The notes under the pieces were generated by a model. It made no database searches. It saw only the letters and a list, made by a program, of their open reading frames with translations, and had not been told where the DNA came from. DNA of 64,000 nt from an uncultured Marinicella sp. (GTDB lineage: Bacteria; Pseudomonadota; Gammaproteobacteria; Xanthomonadales; Marinicellaceae), in contig CANNAM010000004.1 in the NCBI GenBank assembly GCA_947502595.1, positions 124,001-188,000 on the forward strand, in the 5' to 3' direction. Shown one piece after another: positions 45,672 to 53,838 of this stretch (position 1 is the stretch's first letter; every line of letters begins with the position of its first letter). Made by a program: the position numbers and the translations under genes.

Positions 45672-46813
45672 CTACATACATTGAAAAAATAACTGAACCA
45701 TTGTCGCAGTGGTACCAAGGGTCTGGTGTCCATGCCTTTATGGCTTGGTGGATCGGTGAGTTAAAAGGTATCGTGCCAAGCGCTTATCAGAAAACTATAT
45801 TTCCAGAGTCATTGTCAGTTTACGTGACCGGCATAGAGTCCGGTGATGATGCGGTGCAAATATGGCAACAACATGCAGCATCATGGGAACAACTGACTTT
45901 TGATGATTCAGTTCAAGGCAAAGAGTGGTGGCACCAGCTGAATCATTATTTAGGCTCATCTGATGTTGACACAAAAGTAACTTGTTTGCTGGATGAATCT
46001 AATGTATTGATTCGCAGCGTGGCAATGCCTGTTGTGGTTTATAACGACATAGATTCGGTGCTCTCATTCGAGCTAGATAAATACATCCCTTTCAAAGCAG
46101 ATGAAGTGGAATATGCTTATACCAAAGGTGAGGTTGTTGAGGGCAGTGAAAAATTTCCGGTGATGTTGACGACCATTAAGAAGCAGCAATTGAATCGTTT
46201 GATTGATCAGTTTGAGGCCAAAGGTTTACAGCTGTCTGGTATTGATGTGAATGTGGGCAGTCAGGAGTTGCCAGCGAAATTAGGGGTTAATTTACTGCCT
46301 AAAGAGGTTCGCAAGAAAAAAGATTGGACTAAAATCAAATGGAATGTAGGCCTGGCTGCTGTTGCATTGTTATTGGTTTGGTTTGTCATGTACACTTCAT
46401 TAGACAACAAAAGGATTAAAATTGAGTCATTGGAAAACCAAGTTGCAGAATTGAAAAAAGATGCACGACGGGCCAAGTTGATTGAGACAGAGTTGAATGA
46501 ATCAATCCAGGCGGCTAATTTTCTGGGTAATTTAAAAAACCAAACCCCCAGTCGACTATTGATGTTCAAAGAGTTGACACAAAAAATACCTATGAACACG
46601 TATTTAACCAGAATCATGATTGACCAAGAGCGCATTGAAGTGGTCGGCCAATCTGATAATGCCAATGCATTGGTGCCGATACTCAATCAATCGGTCATCT
46701 GGCATGAGCCCCAGGTAATTGGTAATGTAACAATCGACCCAAGAACCAGCAAAGAAAAATTCACCATCAGGTCTGCTTTCAAATTACCCGGCGAGGTGAA
46801 CAATGAATCTTGA
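45668..46813 (+). CDS. gspL: Type II secretion protein GspL
   Basis: The 381-residue protein has an N-terminal actin-like cytoplasmic domain (KYIPFKADEVEYAY), one membrane helix (about 225-242, VGLAAVALLLVWFVMYT) and a periplasmic ferredoxin-like PilN-type domain. It links GspE to the platform through GspM. The overlap with gspK (ATGA) and gspM shows tight coupling. Confidence 0.9.
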   Translation: MTTYIEKITEPLSQWYQGSGVHAFMAWWIGELKGIVPSAYQKTIFPESLSVYVTGIESGDDAVQIWQQHAASWEQLTFDDSVQGKEWWHQLNHYLGSSDVDTKVTCLLDESNVLIRSVAMPVVVYNDIDSVLSFELDKYIPFKADEVEYAYTKGEVVEGSEKFPVMLTTIKKQQLNRLIDQFEAKGLQLSGIDVNVGSQELPAKLGVNLLPKEVRKKKDWTKIKWNVGLAAVALLLVWFVMYTSLDNKRIKIESLENQVAELKKDARRAKLIETELNESIQAANFLGNLKNQTPSRLLMFKELTQKIPMNTYLTRIMIDQERIEVVGQSDNANALVPILNQSVIWHEPQVIGNVTIDPRTSKEKFTIRSAFKLPGEVNNES

Positions 46814-47417
46814 TCCTCGACTGAGTAAATGGTCTGCTATTTTTGTGTTGTTATTGGTGCTGATGACTGTCTATTTTTTATTTTTCCACTGGTTTGTGGT
46901 GGCGCATGCAGAGTTGAATGCAGACGTTCAGGAATTAAATGAGTCACGTCAACAATTCATTAATGAGGCAGCCAAGACCCCAGAGTTGAGTCAGTTGTTG
47001 CAGCAGGTCAAAGCCCAAGTGGGTTCAAACGATGAGTTTTTACAAGCGGACTCAAAAAATCTGGGCAATGCAGAGATCACTTCAATTTTCAAAAATATAG
47101 TGAACCAGCAGGCTGCAGACAATGCTGAGTGTCAAATCATCAGCCAATCACCCACTCAAGATCGTGAGCCTGAGCAATTTGAAAAAATAACTTTGCGTGT
47201 TAGAATGCGCTGCCAATATGAAATCTTTGTAAAAATATTGGGTTTGCTAGAGGAAAACACCCCATCTTTATTCGTCAATGATTTGCGGGTTGAAACCAGG
47301 AATGTGAATCGCTATCGAAAAAATTCCAATCAAGCCAATGCACCAGAAAATTTAGAAATCAGGTTTGACTTGTTCGCTTATTTAAAAAACCCAGTTGAAA
47401 AACCAGATGAAAAATAA
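46803..47417 (+). CDS. gspM: Type II secretion protein GspM
   Basis: A 204-residue bitopic protein with one N-terminal membrane helix (FVLLLVLMTVYFLFFHWFV), a coiled region and a small periplasmic domain. Size and position match GspM, which dimerises with GspL and feeds energy and subunits to the pseudopilus. Its start lies 11 bp inside gspL, and its end overlaps gspN. Confidence 0.88.
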   Translation: MNLDPRLSKWSAIFVLLLVLMTVYFLFFHWFVVAHAELNADVQELNESRQQFINEAAKTPELSQLLQQVKAQVGSNDEFLQADSKNLGNAEITSIFKNIVNQQAADNAECQIISQSPTQDREPEQFEKITLRVRMRCQYEIFVKILGLLEENTPSLFVNDLRVETRNVNRYRKNSNQANAPENLEIRFDLFAYLKNPVEKPDEK

Positions 47418-48111
47418 TTTTTTTGCTAATGCGCTGTTGGTGCTGATAGGTGTTTTGCTGCTGCTGGCAGCGCTGCAGATGTTTGGCTGGGGGCAGGGAA
47501 CGTCCTCGTTAGAAGCAGATCCGTTTGATGAAACCTCATTGAATCAACTGGACTTGGGTGAAAATGCCCAGAACAACATCAAGATTGATGATGAGGTTAT
47601 GGTGAAAATCACCGATGCCCCATTGTTCAGTTATGATCGAATGCCTTATATCCCTACGGAAGAAACGGATCTGACCCTTGCTGGTGAAGATGAAGTAGTT
47701 GAGCCTGATCCACTGAAAGCCAAGGTAACCAGTATCATCATCACTGATGAAAACAGCTATGCCATGGTGTTTGACCAAGTCAGTAACACCAGCGTCACCT
47801 TGAAACAGGGCATGCCATTGCCGGGTGACCAAGGTTTGTGGACGGTGGATAACATCAATCCCAGAGCCGTTACATTTGTGGCTGAAGGTGAAGAGCCGGT
47901 TGAGCTGGGTTTGGAAGTTTTTGATGGCCAACTGAATGCCAAAGCACCTAACAGCAGAAAGAACAACAGAAACCAACGCAACAATAACAATAAAAATAAC
48001 AACAATCAAAACAACACCGCTCAAAAGAACAGTGCCGAGGAAATCAGAAAGAAAATTGCTGAACGTCGTGCACAAATGCGAGCCAATGCTGCCAAAGGAA
48101 AGAAAGAATGA
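47407..48111 (+). CDS. gspN: Type II secretion protein GspN (XpsN type)
   Basis: I take the ATG at 47407 rather than the tracked TTG; it gives 234 residues and overlaps the gspM stop. One N-terminal membrane helix is followed by a periplasmic domain with ITDAPLFSYDRMPYIP and by an Asn/Lys-rich low-complexity stretch near residues 180-205, then a basic helix. Position between M and D and the absence of gspC match xps operons of Xanthomonas, where XpsN links the L-M pair to the secretin. The Asn-rich linker is unusual and probably flexible. Confidence 0.82.
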   Translation: MKNNFFANALLVLIGVLLLLAALQMFGWGQGTSSLEADPFDETSLNQLDLGENAQNNIKIDDEVMVKITDAPLFSYDRMPYIPTEETDLTLAGEDEVVEPDPLKAKVTSIIITDENSYAMVFDQVSNTSVTLKQGMPLPGDQGLWTVDNINPRAVTFVAEGEEPVELGLEVFDGQLNAKAPNSRKNNRNQRNNNNKNNNNQNNTAQKNSAEEIRKKIAERRAQMRANAAKGKKE

Positions 48112-50264
48112 TAAAACAATTTAAAAATATAGGGTCGGTCAGTGTGCTGATGTTTTTGTTATCCGGCTGTGCTGTGACGCAAAAGGACTTGAGTGGTGAA
48201 CTTGATAACTCCGATTATTTAAAAAATATGGAATCCACCACTTACTCTGGCGAGGTTTTCAACGATGGCAGTGTGGATCAGAAGCAACATGAAGTGGCTG
48301 AGTACTACCCTGGTACTGGTGAATTCATTAACTTCGATGCGGCATCTAAAGTCAAACCAAGTGTGAGCTCACAGGGTGAGGTAACATTCAATTTTGAAGG
48401 TGAGTCTTTACAGGCCGTGGTCCATTTGATTTTGGGTGAAATTCTGAAAGAGAATTACGTGATATCTCCTGGCGTGAGTGGCAAAGTAACTTTCGCAACT
48501 GCTAAGCCGGTTTCCAAGAGTCAAGTTATCCCAATCCTGGAAATGATGCTGAGTTGGAACAAGGCTGCTTTGGTGATGGTTGATGACCGCTACCATGTGT
48601 TGCCAGAAGGTCAAGCCATCAAGGGCATGTTGACCCCAAAATTGAAACAAGGCAGTCAAGCCAATGGTTATCAAGTTTTGGCTGTACCACTGACATATGT
48701 TTCGCCAACTGAGATGGAGAAAATTTTAGCGCCGTATGCAAAAGATGGTGCAGTGGTTAAGGCCGACAATGCCAGAAACATATTGTTTTTGTCTGGTAAT
48801 AACAGTGAGCTGAGTAACTACCTTGAAACCATTGAGATATTCGATGTGGATTGGTTGGCTGGTATGTCTACCGGTATCTTTTATCTGAAGCAAGTGGAAT
48901 CGACTGATATATTGGTTGAGTTGGAAGCTTTGTTTGGTGAAGGTGCTGATAACCCATTGGCTGGTATGTTCAGATTTTTGCCTTTAGAGCGACTCAACGC
49001 CATCATGGTGATTACCCCTCAAGAAGATTATTTACATCAGGCCAAACAGTGGATAGATCGATTGGACAGAGCAGATTCAGATGGTGCGTCTAATTTATAT
49101 GTCTACAGCGTGAAAAACATCAAGGCCGATGACTTGGCCAATTATTTAAATGATGTGTTTGGTGGCAGCAGTGGTTCAAGTTCGTCGAGAAAGGCCAGCG
49201 GTGGTACTGTGGTGCCAGGTCAAGCAGGCAAAGAGGTCAGTTCATCAGGTGCCAGTAACACCAACACCTCCAGAAGAAAAACTACCAGCAGTTCCGGCTC
49301 AGGTATCAATGACATATTTATATCTGCCATTGAAGACTCAAATCAGTTGTTAATCAAAGCTGGTGTGGTGGATTATGAAAAAATCCTGTCAGCCATCCAG
49401 CGTTTAGACATAGAGCCATTACAGGTGTTGGTTGAGTTGAAAATCATTGAAGTTACTTTAGATGACAGCATTTCTTTTGGTATGGATTTGTTGTTTGGTG
49501 ATGGTGCGCCGAACATCATCGGCCCTGACGACGGTGGTTCATCATCGGTTGGTCCAACTTCGAAGAGTGTACCCTATAATTTTGGTACCACAGGCGCCCG
49601 GATCAACGGCAGCGGTGTTGCATATCGGTTCCTTGGCACCGATGCCAGTGCCAAATTAAGTGCGCTAGAAGAGGAGGGTCGTGTGGCCCTGTTGTCCAGT
49701 CCTTCTATGTTGGTGTTAAACAATAAGAATGCCACCATCAATGTGGGTGACCAAATTCCAATCACCAATGTGGGTTCAATTGGCAGTAACAACAACAGCA
49801 CCATATCCAGCACCCGCTTTATCCAAACCGGTGTACAGGTAGACATCACACCAAGGGTCAACCCAGGTGGGTTGGTGTACATGGAAATCAGTCAAGACGT
49901 CAGTGCGCCAGGAAAACCAAGCAGCGAAGGTGGTACACCACCAATATCAACCCGTGCGCTGAACACCGAAATTGCCGTGCAAAGTGGTAACACCATAGTT
50001 ATGGGTGGCTTGATCAGTGAAACCGACACATTTTCAAGATCAGGTTTTCCACTGTTAAGCCGAATTCCAGTGATTGGTAATGCCTTTGGGTCCAGAAGTA
50101 AGGTGGCAAAACGCACTGAGTTGATGTTGTTGATTACCCCAACAGTGATTGAAAACCCAGCGCAGGCCAGACAGGTCACTAAAGAGTATGCTAAGAAATT
50201 CCGTGGGCTTAAACCCATGAAAATTAATGTAGAAACAAAAGAAGACGAAATGGAGAATGAGTAA
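48108..50264 (+). CDS. gspD: Type II secretin GspD (lipoprotein form)
   Basis: The 718-residue outer-membrane secretin begins with a lipobox, LLSGC (Cys21), as in XpsD. N0-N3 domains follow; a Ser/Thr/Gly-rich insert lies in N3 (about 350-400). The secretin core has VALLSSPSMLVLNNKNATINVG and the terminal gate region TEIAVQSGNTIVMGGLI. It forms the exit channel. Being itself a lipoprotein it may need no separate GspS pilotin. Overlaps gspN by four bases. Confidence 0.96.
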   Translation: MIKQFKNIGSVSVLMFLLSGCAVTQKDLSGELDNSDYLKNMESTTYSGEVFNDGSVDQKQHEVAEYYPGTGEFINFDAASKVKPSVSSQGEVTFNFEGESLQAVVHLILGEILKENYVISPGVSGKVTFATAKPVSKSQVIPILEMMLSWNKAALVMVDDRYHVLPEGQAIKGMLTPKLKQGSQANGYQVLAVPLTYVSPTEMEKILAPYAKDGAVVKADNARNILFLSGNNSELSNYLETIEIFDVDWLAGMSTGIFYLKQVESTDILVELEALFGEGADNPLAGMFRFLPLERLNAIMVITPQEDYLHQAKQWIDRLDRADSDGASNLYVYSVKNIKADDLANYLNDVFGGSSGSSSSRKASGGTVVPGQAGKEVSSSGASNTNTSRRKTTSSSGSGINDIFISAIEDSNQLLIKAGVVDYEKILSAIQRLDIEPLQVLVELKIIEVTLDDSISFGMDLLFGDGAPNIIGPDDGGSSSVGPTSKSVPYNFGTTGARINGSGVAYRFLGTDASAKLSALEEEGRVALLSSPSMLVLNNKNATINVGDQIPITNVGSIGSNNNSTISSTRFIQTGVQVDITPRVNPGGLVYMEISQDVSAPGKPSSEGGTPPISTRALNTEIAVQSGNTIVMGGLISETDTFSRSGFPLLSRIPVIGNAFGSRSKVAKRTELMLLITPTVIENPAQARQVTKEYAKKFRGLKPMKINVETKEDEMENE

Positions 50265-50680
50265 TGAAAATAAGGTATGTATTGTTGGCCATGTTGCCAG
50301 TGTTTTTGGTTGGCTGTAAGGAAAGTGTGGACGTGGTTGACAGTAAGTCAGTGGCAAGGTGGCAAGCGATTGTTGATAAAGATTATGATAAAGCCTATTC
50401 ATATATAGCAGATTCATACCAAAAAATTGAAGACTTGAACACCTACCGCTTAAGGATAGCAGCCGCTCAAGTCAATACGCAATGGCAAGGTGCTGAGTTT
50501 CGTGGTAAAATCTGTGATGAGTCACAATGTGAAGTGAAGCTGGGTTTAAAATACAAATACGTGTTTCCAAAAGCAAGTATGGGCAGCGTTGAAAGCACTG
50601 CGCAAATTATGGAGAAGTGGATCAAAGAAGACGGCGAGTGGAAAATTTTGCCGTCAGCTGAACAAAATTTACAACCTTAA
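50264..50680 (+). CDS. Small lipoprotein coupled to gspD, function unknown
   Basis: A 138-residue protein with a clean lipobox FLVGC (Cys18) and a mature part that looks NTF2-like: helix-rich start (ARWQAIVDKDYDKAYSYI), then strands with two cysteines (KICDESQCEV) and a closing EKWIKEDGEWKILP. Its ATG overlaps the gspD stop (TAATG), so it is the last gene of the secretion operon. I do not recognise it as a known pilotin (GspS/AspS). It may help place or stabilise the secretin, which is inference from position. Confidence 0.75.
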   Translation: MKIRYVLLAMLPVFLVGCKESVDVVDSKSVARWQAIVDKDYDKAYSYIADSYQKIEDLNTYRLRIAAAQVNTQWQGAEFRGKICDESQCEVKLGLKYKYVFPKASMGSVESTAQIMEKWIKEDGEWKILPSAEQNLQP

Positions 50681-50711
50681 GGCTGGTTGTAGGTGGTTGT
50701 GATATTTAAAA

Positions 50712-50755
50712 AAAACAGTCTGCCAAGTTTTAAACTGATGCCAAATGACTGTTTT
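50712..50755 (+). terminator. Possible terminator of the gsp operon
   Basis: AAAACAGTC (50712-50720) pairs with GACTGTTTT (50747-50755). The 26-nt loop is long and only a short T-run is built into the stem, so the strength is uncertain. It starts 32 bp after the lipoprotein stop. Confidence 0.45.
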
Positions 50756-50822
50756 ATATAACATGGGGAATTACAGAAAAAGCAGATTTTATTGTACGGA
50801 ATGATTGACTTTCAATACATTG

Positions 50823-50847
50823 GTCAATTGCTCTATTAGTCAATTGC
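50823..50847. repeat. Direct repeat GTCAATTGC, two copies
   Basis: GTCAATTGC occurs at 50823-50831 and 50839-50847, 16 bp apart. Each copy contains the palindrome CAATTG. It lies about 60 bp before the candidate -35 of the next gene, a place where an activator could bind. Confidence 0.45.
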
Positions 50848-50910
50848 ACTGGCTGTTTTTGATTGTCAGTGATTAAGAAATAAATAGAAAATATGCTTGT
50901 TTTTGAATTT

Positions 50911-50940
50911 TTGATGATATATCATTGCAACTGCTATCTT
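50911..50940 (+). promoter_or_regulatory. Candidate promoter of the secreted protein gene at 51014
   Basis: TTGATG (50911-50916), an 18-nt spacer and an extended -10 TGCTATCTT (50932-50940). This would give a 5' UTR of about 65 nt. The match is partial. Confidence 0.35.
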
Positions 50941-51013
50941 GTATAGCTTCGTTCATATGAGCGGGGATATTTTATAGCCCTGATATTAAATTATAATTTT
51001 TTTGGAGTTAGAA

Positions 51014-52453
51014 ATGAAAAAAAATAAACTAACTATGTCTATTGCCGCTGGTGTTGCTGGTGTTGCTGGATTAGCAAGTGTTGCTAATGCAGTGCATATC
51101 AACCCAGAAGGTACTGGTCAAGTATTGATTTATCCGTATTACTCGGTTCACAACACTTTACAAACGACTTACTCGATTGTAAATACTACAGCTGATTCAA
51201 AAGCTGTTAAAATCAGATTCTTGGAAGGCGAGAACTCTTTAGAGGTACTCGATTTCAACATCTACATGTCTGCATATGACGTATGGGCTGGTGTTTTAGG
51301 TAACACTGATACAGGTCCTGCACACGGTAGAAGTGACACAACATGTGCACCTTTCATCGATGCAGTTACACCTTTACGTCCGTTCTTGATTGAACAATTG
51401 GACGGTGTTGCTAGAGAAGTTGCTTTAGAGCGTGCTTTAGACGGTCACTTTGAAGTATTAGAAATGGGTACTTTGAATCCTGCTGACGCTGCTTTAGTTG
51501 ATCACGGCACAAACGGCGTTCCAGCTGACTGTCAAACTATTGCTGATCGTTGGACCAGCAGTGGTGCATGGACAACTGGTTCAATCGACCCACAATTAGA
51601 CGCTCCTACTGGCGGTTTATTCGGTGGCGCTACTATTTTAGAGCCTAGCCAAGGTGCTGCTATGAGTTACAATGCTGTTGCATTAGATGACTTCTGGGGT
51701 CCTTCTTTATTAGCTATTCATACTGATCCAGGTAGTTTATCTCCTAGCTTAGTTGATGCTGACGCTACAAGTAACAGATTCCAAGGCGCTGCTTATGACG
51801 CTTCTGGTGTTTATGTTGGTGGTGGTAACACGCTGACTTCAACATGGTTACGTGGTATTGATGCTGTTTCTGCTTTGTTCATGTCTGACAGAGTAATGAA
51901 CGAGTACGTTTATGACGAAGGTCGTAATGCCAAAACTGAGTGGGTTGTTACTTTCCCAACTAAAAACTTTTATGTAAATGGTGGCGTTACAGCTCCGTTC
52001 AGCACTCAATGGAGTCCTGCGACTAAAGCTTGTGAAGGTTACAACATGACTGTTTGGGATCGTGAAGAGTTGCCTGGTAGTGATGAGTCTTGTTACGACA
52101 TCTCTCCACAAGACCCTAACGCGCCTGGTTGTGCTCCAGTTATCTGTTATGAAGCCAACGTTGTTGAGTTCTTAAGACCTGGTGTTTCTTCTACTGGTTC
52201 TTCAGCTCTGTTAGGTTCACAAAACTTGGTTTCAGTTAGTGGTCCTTCTACAGCTGCTACTCCAAGTGGTTGGGCTCGTATGGGCTTCAACGGTATTAAC
52301 ATGCAATTAGTAAGTGATACTGGTGCTTCTTACAGAGGTTTACCTGTAACTGGTTTCATGGTACAACGTTACAGTAATGCAGCAGCAGCTGAAGGCTTAT
52401 TGGCTTCTTACGCAGCTACATTTACTCACAACACACGTATTAACTCTTTCTAA
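51014..52453 (+). CDS. Secreted/surface protein of unknown function, probably highly expressed
   Basis: From the ATG at 51014 (GGAG nine bases upstream; the tracked TTG is less likely) the product is 479 residues. A signal peptide ends at SVANA, and the mature protein starts VHINPEGTGQVLIYPYYS, then YSIVNTTADSKAVKIRFLEG. I recall this start in uncharacterised exported proteins of several gammaproteobacteria. It looks beta-rich with few charged residues and several cysteines. The gene is isolated, with its own leader and a strong terminator, and its codon use is even and biased to T/A-ending codons such as GCT and TTA, unlike its neighbours. I infer high expression. No sorting signal is seen at the C-terminus (NTRINSF). 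Confidence 0.8.
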   Translation: MKKNKLTMSIAAGVAGVAGLASVANAVHINPEGTGQVLIYPYYSVHNTLQTTYSIVNTTADSKAVKIRFLEGENSLEVLDFNIYMSAYDVWAGVLGNTDTGPAHGRSDTTCAPFIDAVTPLRPFLIEQLDGVAREVALERALDGHFEVLEMGTLNPADAALVDHGTNGVPADCQTIADRWTSSGAWTTGSIDPQLDAPTGGLFGGATILEPSQGAAMSYNAVALDDFWGPSLLAIHTDPGSLSPSLVDADATSNRFQGAAYDASGVYVGGGNTLTSTWLRGIDAVSALFMSDRVMNEYVYDEGRNAKTEWVVTFPTKNFYVNGGVTAPFSTQWSPATKACEGYNMTVWDREELPGSDESCYDISPQDPNAPGCAPVICYEANVVEFLRPGVSSTGSSALLGSQNLVSVSGPSTAATPSGWARMGFNGINMQLVSDTGASYRGLPVTGFMVQRYSNAAAAEGLLASYAATFTHNTRINSF

Positions 52454-52477
52454 GGAATTAATACAATTCCGTTGTTT

Positions 52478-52510
52478 AAAGGACAATTTATTTAAATTGT
52501 CCTTTTTTTT
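52478..52510 (+). terminator. Strong intrinsic terminator
   Basis: AAAGGACAATTT and AAATTGTCCTTT form a perfect 12-bp stem with a 4-nt loop, followed by more T residues, 24 bp after the stop. It separates the secreted protein gene from the polysaccharide operon. Confidence 0.92.
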
Positions 52511-52569
52511 CGCAAAAATTAACACTTCCTTTGATATACTTCAAACTTTATAGACCATGCAGAAATGAG

Positions 52570-53835
52570 ATGAAAATTAAAACTATACTATTGATTGGAT
52601 TATCTACTGTTGCTTATGCAGAGAATAAGGTAATCATCCAAAACTCAGAAGTCACTGGATGGAATGGCCAGCCAGATGTCGAAGTAAATTTGGATCCCAA
52701 TTCACCACCAATGATTTCAAACAGTGATGGTAATATTTATGTGGTACCAAATGAAATTTTCACGGTGAATCAAACTGAAATTAAGCCACCTGTTATTTCA
52801 ATGTTTATCACAGGAAATGGCACCAGTGTTGCCAATATTTCTGGCAGGGTATCAAATTCACCCACTTCTTGCCAGCGTGTCACTACCAACTGGACACCTA
52901 TTTTTTCAGGAACAGATTATATTTTTAATGAAACTGTTTCAATCCCAAACACAGAACTTAACTATACATTTTCTATGAGCTGTACAAACAGCTTAAACCA
53001 AACAGATAATGCCTCTGTTACATACTATGGAACCAGTTCGGGTTCGCAAACTGGAGGTGATGTTTCAATAACAAACTTCAATGTCCAGTACTTGTCTACC
53101 AACCAATACAGAGTCAGCTATACAGCCAATAATGCCACATCATGTAAAGGCTTAAGTAGTACCAACGATGGCTGGAGAAATAACACCAATAATCCTGCCA
53201 CAGTTAATATCACTTCATCTGCAAGTTGGGGACTGGAATGTGAAGGCCAAAATGGCCCAGTTTCAATCAATGCCAACTTTAACAGCACACAATATGATGT
53301 TACTTATCAAACCCAAGGTCCTGCCAATTGTGCAAGTGTACAAACACCACCAGGCTATACCCGGGAAAACTACGTATTCGGCAGTACAATATTTGATACC
53401 AGTTCTTCATTCCCTGCAAGTGCTGGAAAGCAAGCCTTGCTAAATGTTGTTTTAGGCACTTACGCTACCATTGAATTTACTTACAACCGATCATCTTACG
53501 ATCCTGAAGGTGATATTACATGGTCTTCTTTACAGCCATCATTAGAGCCAGATGTAGGTTTACCTGATAAAACCAGAATGACAGTAACCGAATGTCCTGG
53601 TGACTTGATGTTAAATAGTTCTACTGTAAATGCACATTGTGCAGCCAATATTTTTGATGGTACAGGCGATGTCAGAATGACTCATTTAACTGGCTTGTCA
53701 AGGTGTCAACTTGTTGAAGGACAAAAATATTACCTCAATATCATACAAACCCATGATCCAGGTAATGTCCAAGACAGTTGTGCTACTATTCGAGCAGGTG
53801 GTTGTGGGCCTTTATTAAGAACCAGACATAACTAA
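52570..53835 (+). CDS. Secreted protein with Cys-paired Ig-like repeats, unknown function
   Basis: I use the ATG at 52570, which gives a 421-residue protein with a clean signal peptide ending AYA; the track start adds 13 unlikely residues. The mature part is rich in Asn, Thr and Ser. Similar blocks recur with a cysteine after a short N/S/T/P stretch: SPTSCQRV (Cys101), NATSCKGL (Cys192) and GPANCASV (Cys254). The first two have a partner cysteine 32-37 residues on (MSCTN, LECEG), as in Ig-like domains. A C-terminal domain with six more cysteines follows. No family is recognised. First of eight tightly spaced genes. Confidence 0.75.
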   Translation: MKIKTILLIGLSTVAYAENKVIIQNSEVTGWNGQPDVEVNLDPNSPPMISNSDGNIYVVPNEIFTVNQTEIKPPVISMFITGNGTSVANISGRVSNSPTSCQRVTTNWTPIFSGTDYIFNETVSIPNTELNYTFSMSCTNSLNQTDNASVTYYGTSSGSQTGGDVSITNFNVQYLSTNQYRVSYTANNATSCKGLSSTNDGWRNNTNNPATVNITSSASWGLECEGQNGPVSINANFNSTQYDVTYQTQGPANCASVQTPPGYTRENYVFGSTIFDTSSSFPASAGKQALLNVVLGTYATIEFTYNRSSYDPEGDITWSSLQPSLEPDVGLPDKTRMTVTECPGDLMLNSSTVNAHCAANIFDGTGDVRMTHLTGLSRCQLVEGQKYYLNIIQTHDPGNVQDSCATIRAGGCGPLLRTRHN

Positions 53836-53838
53836 AAC

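Larger units (their letters stand above)
50681..51013. other. 333-bp AT-rich intergenic region with repeats and regulatory candidates
   Basis: Between the secretion operon and the isolated secreted protein gene. It holds a possible terminator hairpin, a short direct repeat and a candidate promoter, listed separately, plus a GGAG ribosome binding site. I see no gene in it. Confidence 0.6.

Noticed and set aside
47536-48075. 179-residue minus-strand ORF
   Set aside because: Antisense to gspN, which fits the operon and family; the Val/Ile-rich stretch is just the complement of Asn codons.
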